A DNA stretch of 64,000 nucleotides, taken from assembly GCA_013215285.1 (NCBI GenBank), contig JABSRD010000001.1, forward strand, positions 344,187 to 408,186. Direction: 5' to 3'. The notes beneath the pieces were generated by a model that had not been told where the DNA came from, made no database searches, and worked only from the letters and a program-made list of their open reading frames with translations. The position numbers and the translations under genes were made by a program. The stretch comes from Candidatus Nitrosopumilus sp. (GTDB taxonomy: Archaea > Thermoproteota > Nitrososphaeria > Nitrososphaerales > Nitrosopumilaceae). Shown piece by piece: positions 1-7,807 of this stretch. The first letter of the stretch is position 1, and every line of letters begins with the position of its first letter.

Positions 1-74
1 ATCATGAGGTTTTGCGTTAACCATGCTATACAAATTTCAAATAATGATAATTTAATTCGGATTCAAGTGTTACA

Positions 75-239
75 TTGAGAAAGATTCGGATTGAAATTAA
101 AGATCAAGATTATCTTGATTTTCTTTCAATTTGTATTGATGAAGAATTAACAGTTGAAGCTAAACTCAAAAATATTATTCAATATCATTTGATAATTTAT
201 CGAAATAGAAAAAAGATGAAAAATAAAAAACTATTGTAA
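75..239 (+). CDS. small ribbon-helix-helix-like protein (54 aa)
   Basis: A 54-codon frame opens with TTG at 75 and closes with TAA at 237-239. No ATG lies upstream in frame before a stop at 48-50. The product begins with a short charged beta-like stretch (RKIRIEIKDQDY), then a predicted helix, the turn EELTVEAK and a second helix ending in a basic tail. That order matches small MetJ/Arc-type DNA-binding proteins, so a regulator is plausible, but no family match could be run. It is read alone; the next gene starts about 360 bp downstream. It could also be a chance frame in AT-rich DNA. Confidence 0.45.
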   Translation: MRKIRIEIKDQDYLDFLSICIDEELTVEAKLKNIIQYHLIIYRNRKKMKNKKLL

Positions 240-602
240 TTTGAAATGTTGAAATTATTGTAGAATTTCTAAAAAATTCGCTAAAATAATTCATTTCTGC
301 TGTTTTTATTAATTATTTTAGAGAACTTGATGATGATAGTATGAAAATATTATAAATTTTTCATATTTTTTTGAAAAAAATGAAATTTTTAGTCAAACAA
401 CTATATTACTACATGTCAATATTTCAAGAAAAACGATATTCAAACAAGCTATACATATTTATTGATGATTTTTAGGTTTTATTTGAAACAAATAACTTTG
501 ATCGCCATATACTATAAAATATTTTCATCTTTTTGTGATTTTTCATATAGATTTTATCGATCCATGCTTATATAGTTATGAATTCTATATGATACTACCA
601 AG
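240..602. other. gene-free AT-rich interval
   Basis: About 360 bp of very AT-rich DNA with stops in all frames. Beyond a candidate TATA element at its right end, serving the next gene, I see no ORF, tRNA or strong repeat in it. Confidence 0.6.
568..576 (+). promoter_or_regulatory. TATA box of the zinc-ribbon gene
   Basis: The element CTTATATAG is centred about 30 bp before the ATG at 603. That distance in an archaeon places transcription start at or next to the start codon, giving a leaderless or nearly leaderless mRNA. Confidence 0.5.
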
Positions 603-1073
603 ATGACTTGTAAAGGAATTTGTGTAAGATATAAGGCTCAAAAGCCTGTTGGAACCGGAAGATATGCTTCAGGACAACGTCGATGTCAAATTTGTGAAAT
701 ATTCATCAAATGGGAAGGACTTTGGTGTCCATGTTGTGGATATAGATTAAGAACAAAACCACGTAATCTAAAATACAAAGCAAAATTACGTGCTAGAGTA
801 GAAGCTGATTCTATTGAAGCTAAAGCAACTGCAGAAACTCAACAAGAAGTTGAAGTTGATGCAATCGCAGTAAAAGCAAAATCTAAAGCTAAAACTGTAA
901 AAGCTAAAACCACAAAATCCAAAGCAACTACAAAAAGTAAAGTAAAGACTCCTTGCAAATTCTGTGAGAAAATGTTTGTCTATCCTGATAAACATGAAAA
1001 GAACTGTAAGAAGAATACACATACTGAAGTTGTGGATTCCCCAAAAAGTGAATCAATAGCAATAAAAGCATAA
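603..1073 (+). CDS. zinc-ribbon protein with a Lys/Ala-rich histone-H1-like linker and a C2HC finger
   Basis: The 156-residue product has three parts. Residues 1-55 carry paired cysteines (C3, C7, CQIC at 28-31, CPCC at 42-45), the look of a zinc ribbon; this N-terminal block resembles a small zinc protein I associate with ammonia-oxidising archaea. Residues 56-116 are a low-complexity Lys/Ala/Thr linker rich in KAK, KTVK and TKSK, like the tails of H1-type nucleoid proteins. Residues 117-136 hold a C-x2-C-x9-H-x3-C finger (C118, C121, H131, C135). Nucleic-acid binding is likely by composition; the exact role is unknown. The ATG start fits the TATA box upstream. Confidence 0.75.
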   Translation: MTCKGICVRYKAQKPVGTGRYASGQRRCQICEIFIKWEGLWCPCCGYRLRTKPRNLKYKAKLRARVEADSIEAKATAETQQEVEVDAIAVKAKSKAKTVKAKTTKSKATTKSKVKTPCKFCEKMFVYPDKHEKNCKKNTHTEVVDSPKSESIAIKA

Positions 1074-1090
1074 GACTCGTTCGTAGCTTA

Positions 1091-1432
1091 TTGAACTCAC
1101 CAAATGGATTTTTCCAGAAAATGGTACATTTGGAGGGCCGCAGTTTTTTTTTACAGATTCAAAAATTTGAAAACGGATATTTTGTTTCCGTCACAGAAGG
1201 ATCCAATAAAATAGGTTCTATGGTAGTTTCTTTATCTACTGGACAGACGCCTGTTACAACTACTATAATTCCATCCAGAAATGAATCTCTTTTTCTCAAA
1301 CTTGTAGCTGAACAAATTAGTACCAGAATAAGGGGCATTGCATTAGTTTCCACCTTTATTCAAAAAGAATTAGAACCTAGTACTGCAAAAGCCTTAATGT
1401 CAGAAATAATAGAGATTATTGGTAATGACTGA
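1091..1432 (+). CDS. PAC4-like proteasome assembly chaperone candidate
   Basis: A 113-residue protein from a TTG at 1091; an in-frame ATG at 1121 is the alternative start. By eye the core follows eukaryotic PAC4/PSMG4 nearly without gaps: a strand pair (FFLQIQKFENGYFVSV), a strand (SMVVSLS), the segment TPVTTTII against IPVSTSLL of human PAC4, a helix (LKLVAEQISTRI), a strand (IALVSTFI) and a C-terminal helix. PAC chaperones guide 20S alpha-ring assembly; archaea have proteasomes and the known PbaA/PbaB helpers. The 3' end overlaps ubiD by 8 bp (ATGACTGA), so the two are probably cotranscribed. The function is inferred from remembered sequence, not from a search. Confidence 0.5.
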   Translation: MNSPNGFFQKMVHLEGRSFFLQIQKFENGYFVSVTEGSNKIGSMVVSLSTGQTPVTTTIIPSRNESLFLKLVAEQISTRIRGIALVSTFIQKELEPSTAKALMSEIIEIIGND

Positions 1433-2756
1433 TTTACGGAATTATATTTCACAAATAAAAAAAATTAAAGAACTTAAAATTGTAAAAACAAAAGTTTCTA
1501 CAAAATATGAGATTGCAGGAATTACTGCAAAAGTAGATGGGTTAGATGCTGTTTTATTTGAAAATATTAAAGAAAGTAATTTCCGTTTAGTTGCTAATTT
1601 AGTGGGAACTCGAAAAAGATTTGCTTTAGCAGTTGGAGGTACAGAAAATAATATTCATGAAAAAGTTATTTCAGCAATTAAAAAAGCTAAACCACCAAAA
1701 CTCATTTCATCTGGAAAATTCATGGAAAACAAGTCAAAAAACCTTCTTTCTATGCCTATTGTAACTCATTTTGAAAAGGAATCTGGTCCATTTATCACAT
1801 CATCAATTGCTTATGCTAAAAATCCTGAAACTGGAAAACAAAATTCGTCATTCCATCGATTAATGCCTATTGATAAAACTCATCTTTCTATTAGAATGGT
1901 TGAAGGACGTCATCTTCACAGATGTTTTATTGATGCAAAAGAGCATGGTGAGGATCTAAAAATTGCAATTACTGTTGGTGTCCATCCTGCAATCTCAATT
2001 GCTGGTGCATATCAAGCTGAATGGGGAAAAGATGAGATTGATATAGCAAATTCTCTTCTTAATGGAAAATTAACTTTGGCAAAACTTTCTTCATCAGGGT
2101 TGAATGTACCATCTGGTGCTGAAATTGTGATGGAAGGAAAAATACTTCATGATAAAACTCATCCCGAATGGATGGTTGAAATGCTTCAAACATATGATCA
2201 CAAAAGATCTCAACCTGTTTTTGAACTTGAAAATCTTTATTTTAGAAATAACCCAATTTTTCATGATGTTTTATCTGGTTATTCTGAACATAGATTACTA
2301 ATGGGAATGCCAATTGAATCTAAGATAAATGGAGAATTAAAGAAATCTTTCTCTCAAACACAACAAGTTTCAATGACTAATGGTGGTTGTAATTGGTTAC
2401 ATGCTGTTGTACAAATTAAAAAGAAAAACGAATCTGATCCTAAAAAAATAATCCAAAAAACATTTGATTCACATCGTTCACTAAAACAAGTAACTGTAGT
2501 TGATGATGATATAGATCCTAACAGTGCAGAATCCGTAGAATATGCTATGGCTACTAGATTTCAAGCAGATAAGGATCTTGTAATTCTTAAAAATGTCCGT
2601 GGTTCTAGTTTAGATCCTTCAAGTAATCAACAAAAACTGCAAACCGCAAAAATGGGTATTGATGCAACTCGGTCATTATCCAAACGTCCAGAAGGATTTG
2701 AATTAGCAAAAATTCCAAAAATCAATAAAATCAAACTAAAGAAATATTTCAAATAA
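1425..2756 (+). CDS. ubiD: UbiD family decarboxylase
   Basis: A 443-residue protein of normal UbiD length. UbiD enzymes reversibly decarboxylate unsaturated or aromatic acids using prenylated FMN, classically 4-hydroxy-3-polyprenylbenzoate in ubiquinone synthesis; in archaea they are linked to quinone or phenolic metabolism. Family blocks are visible: RLMPIDKTHLSIRMVEGRHL, ITVGVHPAISIAGAYQ, VPSGAEIVMEGKI and PIFHDVLSG. I chose ATG 1425 over an upstream TTG because it overlaps the preceding stop in the usual coupled arrangement. No ubiX partner lies nearby, so prenyl-FMN must be made elsewhere. The substrate is unknown. Confidence 0.88.
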   Translation: MTDLRNYISQIKKIKELKIVKTKVSTKYEIAGITAKVDGLDAVLFENIKESNFRLVANLVGTRKRFALAVGGTENNIHEKVISAIKKAKPPKLISSGKFMENKSKNLLSMPIVTHFEKESGPFITSSIAYAKNPETGKQNSSFHRLMPIDKTHLSIRMVEGRHLHRCFIDAKEHGEDLKIAITVGVHPAISIAGAYQAEWGKDEIDIANSLLNGKLTLAKLSSSGLNVPSGAEIVMEGKILHDKTHPEWMVEMLQTYDHKRSQPVFELENLYFRNNPIFHDVLSGYSEHRLLMGMPIESKINGELKKSFSQTQQVSMTNGGCNWLHAVVQIKKKNESDPKKIIQKTFDSHRSLKQVTVVDDDIDPNSAESVEYAMATRFQADKDLVILKNVRGSSLDPSSNQQKLQTAKMGIDATRSLSKRPEGFELAKIPKINKIKLKKYFK

Positions 2757-2779
2757 TCAAAATCATTAAATTAAATTAG

Positions 2780-3298
2780 ATGAGCCTAGAAATTATTGAG
2801 AGATTAAAAATGTCATCAGAAAATCCTAATATTCGTGAAAAAAGTCCTTCTGAATCACATGCAGAAGTAATTGTTAGGATGTTTCCTTCAGATGCAAATC
2901 CTGCAGGAAATGTGTTTGGTGGTGAAATTTTAAAACATATTGATATGGTTGCAGGAATTGTTGCTCAACGACATTCTCAATCAAATGCAGTTACAGTCTC
3001 TATGGATAGTGTAAATTTTTTGAAACCTGTTTTTGTAGGTAATGTCCTTACATTAAATGCTAGAATAAATTATGTTCATAACTCATCGATGGAAATTGAA
3101 GTCAAAGCAGAATCTGAAGATATTATAACTGGAATAAGAACTGTTACTGGAACTGCTTTTGTTACATTTGTTGCTCTTGATAAAAATGGAAAACCAATGA
3201 GTGCCCCTAAATTGTCTCTAAAAACAGATGAAGATAGAACAAAGTTTGAAGAAGGTAAAACTAGAATGGAAAAACGATTAAAAAATCGTCAAAAATAG
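2780..3298 (+). CDS. hotdog-fold acyl-CoA thioesterase
   Basis: A 172-residue single-hotdog protein of the YciA/BACH type, expected to hydrolyse acyl-CoA. The signature is VFGGEILKHIDMVAGIVAQRH, with the Asp of the catalytic helix, preceded by PSDANPAGN and followed by VSMDSVNFLKPV (the inner strand). The C-terminus is charged. It starts 23 bp after ubiD in the same direction, so it may share a transcript. An internal ATG at 2810 is a possible shorter start. The chain-length preference cannot be read from the sequence. Confidence 0.85.
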   Translation: MSLEIIERLKMSSENPNIREKSPSESHAEVIVRMFPSDANPAGNVFGGEILKHIDMVAGIVAQRHSQSNAVTVSMDSVNFLKPVFVGNVLTLNARINYVHNSSMEIEVKAESEDIITGIRTVTGTAFVTFVALDKNGKPMSAPKLSLKTDEDRTKFEEGKTRMEKRLKNRQK

Positions 3299-3352
3299 TA
3301 AATCTGATTTTTCATAGATCCATTTAAGAATAATGATAACTGTCTTTAGTTA

Positions 3353-3766
3353 TTGTCTGAACAAGAAAAAAATAATGAATGGGATTCATTATGGCAAGAA
3401 TATACAAAATCTCTTGAAAGCTGGAAATCACTTTTTGAACAAATTCAAAATGCCAGTAATGATATGCAAACAAAATTCAATGACGTCTGGGAAAAAGCTA
3501 CTGCTGAATCTAGTGCTGAAACCATGAAATTATTTGGAGAAAATTGGCAAAAATCCCTGAATGAAGTAGGAATGAATTCTTTCAAAGGATTTAGTGAAAA
3601 TTGGCAAAAAGCTCTTAATGATACCAATGCTTCTGTCTTCAAGCAATTTGCTGAAAATTGGCAAAAGACTCTTAGTTCATCTGGATTAGAACAAATGAAT
3701 GCTTATGGTGAAATGATGAAAAAATTCGCCGAAACTTGGACTTCAATGTGGCCACAACCCAAATAA
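3353..3766 (+). CDS. phasin-like protein with 19-residue Trp repeats
   Basis: A 137-residue acidic, helical protein from a TTG at 3353; a TATA-like stretch about 29 bp upstream supports this start. The motif ENWQK(S/A/T)L recurs at residues 63, 82 and 101, a strict 19-residue period, with a fourth degenerate copy (FAETWTSM) at the end. Its ends align by eye with the product of the minus-strand gene at 5880-6353, so the two are paralogues. Composition and helix pattern resemble phasins and PhaE-like subunits that coat polyhydroxyalkanoate granules, reported from some thaumarchaea. That function is an inference. Confidence 0.65.
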   Translation: MSEQEKNNEWDSLWQEYTKSLESWKSLFEQIQNASNDMQTKFNDVWEKATAESSAETMKLFGENWQKSLNEVGMNSFKGFSENWQKALNDTNASVFKQFAENWQKTLSSSGLEQMNAYGEMMKKFAETWTSMWPQPK

Positions 3767-3775
3767 TTAATTGAA

Positions 3776-4000
3776 TTGAGAGAAAAACTTCTCTTTTTTT
3801 GTACTTGTACTGTATTAGAAATAATGACTGCTATTGGAGTAACTGGTTATTTGTTTTATCTTGGTGAATCTATCTTAGCTTTGATTTCAATGGTTGTTTT
3901 TGGTAAACTAATCGTCTTTCATTTTATTATGGAGTACTTTGACAGAAAAAACCCTAAGAAGCAAAAAAATAATCAAAATATGGAAAGAATAAAAATATGA
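3776..4000 (+). CDS. small two-helix membrane protein
   Basis: A 74-residue product, TTG start at 3776, nine bases after the phasin-like gene. Two hydrophobic helices (about residues 5-27 and 31-52) are followed by a basic tail (DRKNPKKQKN). I recognise no family. Orientation and spacing suggest cotranscription with the gene before it. Confidence 0.5.
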   Translation: MREKLLFFCTCTVLEIMTAIGVTGYLFYLGESILALISMVVFGKLIVFHFIMEYFDRKNPKKQKNNQNMERIKI

Positions 4001-4018
4001 TCAATTCATAATTTTTTA

Positions 4019-4684
4019 ATGTCAATTACTCAGAATGAATGCTTTATTGAATTATCATGTTTTGATGATTTAGCAAGATATGCTTGTGCATTTCAAGAAT
4101 ATCCTAAACGAGTATATTCTCAAGAATTAGACGGTTCAAGAATTGTTTCAAGTAGTTTGACACTGGCAAATACTTTGTTAATTTTTTATGTACAAATGCC
4201 AAAATCTGGTAGATATATTTCATATCAAGTTACAGCAGGAAAAGAAATTTGTGATATTGTGGAATCTACAAAAAATATCTCGCACTATGCACCTATTGTA
4301 CATATGGAATCTGAAATTTCACCATTATCTGCAAAATCAAAAAAAATAACCGATCAATTCCATCCAATCAAAGTAAAAGATTTGGGAAGTTTAGCACGAT
4401 TAACATATGATCCTGAATTTCCAGATGAAACAAATCTCACTTTGTATGCACTTCCACACAAAAAATCTTGGGTTGTGGGTTACATTACATCCTTAGAAAT
4501 GGATGAAGTATACTATAATTTCAATTATGTTGAATTAGATTCTGAGCCTATCAAACATTTCATAAAATATCAAGGAAATCAAGGAAAAGATCCAGAATTT
4601 TCTAACAGTTTTGATCATGGTTATTCTTATTTGCCGATCATTAAAATCAAAAATGAACATTCTATATTTGGATTCTCAGATTAA
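4019..4684 (+). CDS. conserved-looking hypothetical protein (221 aa)
   Basis: A soluble 221-residue protein with no signal peptide or membrane helix. It is rich in alternating hydrophobic stretches (LLIFYVQMP, SWVVGYITSLEM), suggesting a mainly beta fold. No catalytic motif is apparent and I cannot assign a family. The ATG at 4019 is the only good start. It is the last gene of a plus-strand run and meets a minus-strand pair tail to tail. Confidence 0.6.
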   Translation: MSITQNECFIELSCFDDLARYACAFQEYPKRVYSQELDGSRIVSSSLTLANTLLIFYVQMPKSGRYISYQVTAGKEICDIVESTKNISHYAPIVHMESEISPLSAKSKKITDQFHPIKVKDLGSLARLTYDPEFPDETNLTLYALPHKKSWVVGYITSLEMDEVYYNFNYVELDSEPIKHFIKYQGNQGKDPEFSNSFDHGYSYLPIIKIKNEHSIFGFSD

Positions 4685-4690
4685 TTTTTT

Positions 4691-5371
4691 TTAATACACT
4701 GTCAATTCTTTAATTGTTTTTCTTGATTCTTCAACTAATCGTTTCAAAACTGGAATGTAAATTTCAGCTGCATAAATAATTTCAATATCATTATGTTCTT
4801 CAATATCTAAAAATGCAGATGCAATTACCTGATTTTCTTTTACTTTTGGTTCATTTTTTTCATTTCTTTTATAATTTATAATTTCTAAAAATATTGGTAA
4901 CTGTCTTTTAATTTCAATTTTTAATTCTTCTTTTGAACGTATTTTTTGTTGACTGTAATTAATCTTAATTTGCTGATTTACATCATCCTTGTATCTATCT
5001 GACGCTCTAATCATGACTTTAATTTTGGGTAGTTTTTGTGATTTATTTTTAAGTTGACAGATTTTTTTTATAAAATTTGGATATGGATTTTTATGTTCTT
5101 GATTGTATTTTGTTAAATACCATTCTGAAAATTTTATTGCATTTTGATCATTCTTCTTTTTAGCTTTTTCATAAAATTCTATCTGTGAAATTTTTCCTAA
5201 AATAAATAATCCAAAATCTCTATTTGCCTCTTCAAAAATTCCGTTAAACGTATCATTTATGGAATTAATGTATTTATCAAAAAAATAATTTACGTAAAAA
5301 GGATCTGGATCATATTGTCTTATCTGTTTTAGATACACTTCACAGTTTTTTATTGAATCTTCAATATTCAT
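4691..5371 (-). CDS. hypothetical lysine-rich helical protein (226 aa)
   Basis: A 226-residue, highly charged protein of mostly helical character in its first 120 residues, followed by a part with short hydrophobic strands (ASAFLDI, IIYAAEIYI). No motif is recognised. Its ATG overlaps the stop of the upstream gene (TAATG at 5369-5373), so the two are translationally coupled and probably work together. Confidence 0.6.
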   Translation of the reverse strand: MNIEDSIKNCEVYLKQIRQYDPDPFYVNYFFDKYINSINDTFNGIFEEANRDFGLFILGKISQIEFYEKAKKKNDQNAIKFSEWYLTKYNQEHKNPYPNFIKKICQLKNKSQKLPKIKVMIRASDRYKDDVNQQIKINYSQQKIRSKEELKIEIKRQLPIFLEIINYKRNEKNEPKVKENQVIASAFLDIEEHNDIEIIYAAEIYIPVLKRLVEESRKTIKELTVY

Positions 5372-5751
5372 TAGTCTTTTCTAGATTCAGGATTTAGATA
5401 TTTTGATTGTGTTTTCAAACTGGTTGCTAATTTTTTGAAAATTTCATTTACACTAACATCTACTAGATTTATAGTTGCATTTTCTTTAACAATTTGTTTT
5501 TCAAATTTCTCTTTAATTGCAAATGATACTGATGACCAATGTAAAATTCCTTTCAACTGTTCTTCAACACTAACATTTGTTATGGGAAAATTTGTTGGTG
5601 AAAAAACAACTCCATTTGTCCATTGCATTGTAGGAATTCCACCTCCTGATGATTTTGTACTAAATGCTATTTGTTTTACCCAATCATCAAACTTGTATTC
5701 AATTACTTCATGAATAATCAACTTTTTCCATGGTTCTATAGAAATTTCCAT
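5371..5751 (-). CDS. hypothetical protein (126 aa), partner of the next gene
   Basis: From the ATG at 5751 the product is about 126 residues. An in-frame TTG at 5775 is possible, but a TATA-like AATATAA at about 5775-5785 sits at the right distance for the ATG. The middle carries the glycine patch STKSSGGGIPTMQW and the C-terminal half looks helical. No family is recognised. It is the first gene of a coupled two-gene unit; the next gene starts inside its stop codon. Confidence 0.55.
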   Translation of the reverse strand: MEISIEPWKKLIIHEVIEYKFDDWVKQIAFSTKSSGGGIPTMQWTNGVVFSPTNFPITNVSVEEQLKGILHWSSVSFAIKEKFEKQIVKENATINLVDVSVNEIFKKLATSLKTQSKYLNPESRKD

Positions 5752-5879
5752 TTGATTAAATTTCTCTAAAACCAATTATATTCTTATTTGAGGGAAATTT
5801 TCTATTTTTTTTGTTCCAGGCATCATTTATTGATAAATTAAACTTCTTTGCGATACTGTGTGAAAATTTAGAATTTAAG

Positions 5880-6353
5880 TTACATTTGTCCTGATTGCCA
5901 TGCCTGATTGAATTTTTTTATAGCTTCTTGGTATGCTATAATCGAATCATCACCTGATGTGTTAAGAAATTTTTCCCATTGTGAATTGAATTTTTTTATT
6001 GCATCAATATTCGTCTCTTTGAAAATATTTTCAAACATCTTTGTTTGTTGTTTGATATATTCGGGACCGATCTCTTCCCAAGTACTTTCCCAACTTGAAC
6101 TAACTTTTTTCAATAACTCTGCATCCGATTCCATTGCTTTTTGACATGCGTCATTATATGTCGTTAGAGTTTCATTTGTAGCTTTTTGCCATTGTGCAAG
6201 AGATTCTTTCCAACCAGTTAGCGCGGAATTGTATTCTTTCCATGCTTTTTCAAATTCAGGTTTTTTTGATGAAGATTTTACTCGTTTTTTTGGTTTAGAA
6301 GTTGTTTTTTTAATTGATTTTCTTTTAACAGTACTTTTTTTCTTAACGGCCAT
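5880..6353 (-). CDS. phasin-like protein with a basic histone-like N-terminal tail
   Basis: A 157-residue protein from the ATG at 6353. Residues 1-37 are a Lys/Ser/Thr tail (KKKSTVKRK, KKTTSKPKKR) that would bind DNA. The rest is a Trp-rich helical domain related to the protein at 3353-3766: EYNSALTGWKESLAQ matches EYTKSLESWKSLFEQ, and IIAYQEAIKKFNQAW matches MNAYGEMMKKFAETW. The combination of a phasin-like body with a basic tail recalls bacterial PhaM-type proteins that tether PHA granules to the nucleoid. That role is inference; there is no PHA synthase gene in this window. Confidence 0.65.
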   Translation of the reverse strand: MAVKKKSTVKRKSIKKTTSKPKKRVKSSSKKPEFEKAWKEYNSALTGWKESLAQWQKATNETLTTYNDACQKAMESDAELLKKVSSSWESTWEEIGPEYIKQQTKMFENIFKETNIDAIKKFNSQWEKFLNTSGDDSIIAYQEAIKKFNQAWQSGQM

Positions 6354-6419
6354 ATATGATAATTTGAAAATGGTAGATGTTAAATCTTTCAATAACTTTC
6401 TAGTTTAAGAATATCTGAT

Positions 6420-6584
6420 CTATTTTAATTGAAATTTTGAAGCTTTGGTGAATTTTGAATGATATTTCTCATCCTTATTTTTGAATAATTCATAGTGATT
6501 TTTGCATAGATTTCTAGTTTCTTTAAAACTGATTTTTACCGTCTCTATTGCTTTTAACTTACATTCGGATATGCTACATTGCAA
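6420..6584 (-). CDS. small Cys/His zinc-finger protein (54 aa)
   Basis: A 54-codon minus-strand frame from TTG at 6584 to TAG at 6420-6422. The product reads LQCSISECKLKAIETVKISF, then KETRNLCKNHYELFKNKDEK and a basic tail. The spacing C-x4-C, a short beta hairpin, then C-x2-H before an aromatic helix is the pattern of small one-zinc treble-clef-like proteins that I associate with thaumarchaeal genomes. No ATG is available; the start is the only usable codon after the upstream stop. The motif spacing makes chance unlikely. Confidence 0.5.
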   Translation of the reverse strand: MQCSISECKLKAIETVKISFKETRNLCKNHYELFKNKDEKYHSKFTKASKFQLK

Positions 6585-6674
6585 TATGCCTAATACTTGC
6601 TATTTACTAATAAAACTTTGAAATTATGTTATTACCTTTGCTATCTTTTTATCATTGAATGATATCCAAAAATT

Positions 6675-6881
6675 ATGGATGATGATGAAAAAGGGAAACA
6701 ATTTTTAAAATTAATTAATGATCAAAACAATCTTCAATGGAATATTGTGTCAAAATTGTCTTCTTTAATTACCTCAAAATGGAATTCTACAGAATTGCAA
6801 AAAGAACTTGAAACATTATCTGAAGAGCATTCTATAATTACTAAAGAACTTAACAGTCTTGATGATAATAGTATTTTATAA
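6675..6881 (+). CDS. small helical hypothetical protein (68 aa)
   Basis: A 68-residue acidic product, probably one helical hairpin or coiled coil (LEKELETLSEE-like spacing near the middle). ATG start at 6675. Its stop overlaps the 3' end of the convergent ctaB gene by 6 bp. No family is recognised. Confidence 0.5.
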   Translation: MDDDEKGKQFLKLINDQNNLQWNIVSKLSSLITSKWNSTELQKELETLSEEHSIITKELNSLDDNSIL

Positions 6882-7805
6882 TGCCGAGTCTACCATTAAT
6901 GCAATAAATAGCACTGCCAAATATGGACTGGAAAATTTAAACAAAGTCCATGCTGCTTGTTCTTTTGGTTTAATTATCACCCATATTGATAATGCAATCA
7001 TTAATGCACCTGATGCAATTGCAGTCCATAGATATACTCCTCCAACCATATCATCACCACTTTCAGTTGTTAAGAAAAATGGTACAATTGAAAATAACAC
7101 CATGATTAGTGTTGAACCTGCAATAACTCTCGCTGAAGTTTTTTCAGATTGTACTGCAGTTAACATTGGAACATTTACTTTGTTATAATCGTCTTTGAAA
7201 TGTAATGTCAAAGCCCAAATATGCATTGGAATCCAAATAAACACTAATCCTGCCATTGCAAGACCCATAGTCCATAAATCTGTCATAGTTACAGCTACCC
7301 ATCCAATCAAAGGAGGCGCACCTCCACACAAACCTCCTAAAATTATGTTTGTCCTTGATCTTCGTTTTAACACATACGAGTAAACTAGAATATTATCTAT
7401 TAATGCAAATGCAATGAATGTAGTTGCCCAAGCACCTTGTTCTAATGTCGTAGTGAATGAAATTCCAAATGCTAAAACTAATGATATTCCAGCTAATACT
7501 AATCCAAAATTTCTTGCTTTTACTGCTGGATAGATTCTTTTTGATGGGAGAGGTCTATCTTTTGTTCTTTCCATAATTGCATCGATGTCTCTATCGTGAT
7601 AGTTTGTCAAAGTATTAGCAGCTGCTGAACCTGCTGCAACTGAAAATAACATTAGTAGCCATGTTGCTGGAGAAATTTCAATACTGTAAATATTAGATGC
7701 TGTTAATGCTGCCCCAAATGCAGTAAATACTAGTAAATACCAAATCTTTGGTTTTGTTAATTCATAATATACTGCAACACGAGATTCAGATTTTTGCTTC
7801 TGCAT
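6876..7805 (-). CDS. ctaB: protoheme IX farnesyltransferase (heme O synthase)
   Basis: A 309-residue UbiA-superfamily membrane enzyme that adds a farnesyl-type group to heme B to give heme O, the precursor of heme A for the terminal oxidase encoded at 31-33 kb. About eight or nine membrane helices are visible. The prenyl-diphosphate/Mg motif is NYHDRDIDAIMERTKDRPLP, and a second motif is DYNKVNVPM. The gene starts two bases after an Lrp-family regulator and is probably cotranscribed with it. Family length is normal. Confidence 0.93.
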   Translation of the reverse strand: MQKQKSESRVAVYYELTKPKIWYLLVFTAFGAALTASNIYSIEISPATWLLMLFSVAAGSAAANTLTNYHDRDIDAIMERTKDRPLPSKRIYPAVKARNFGLVLAGISLVLAFGISFTTTLEQGAWATTFIAFALIDNILVYSYVLKRRSRTNIILGGLCGGAPPLIGWVAVTMTDLWTMGLAMAGLVFIWIPMHIWALTLHFKDDYNKVNVPMLTAVQSEKTSARVIAGSTLIMVLFSIVPFFLTTESGDDMVGGVYLWTAIASGALMIALSIWVIIKPKEQAAWTLFKFSSPYLAVLFIALMVDSAL

Positions 7806-7807
7806 TA

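Noticed and set aside
786..1022. Antisense frame opposite the lysine-rich linker
   Set aside because: It is the mirror of Lys/Ala codons, giving a Phe/Cys/Ser-rich product of no protein-like design.
3333..3527. Alternative ATG frame over the phasin-like gene
   Set aside because: The other frame has a repeated motif and a paralogue; this one is a shadow.
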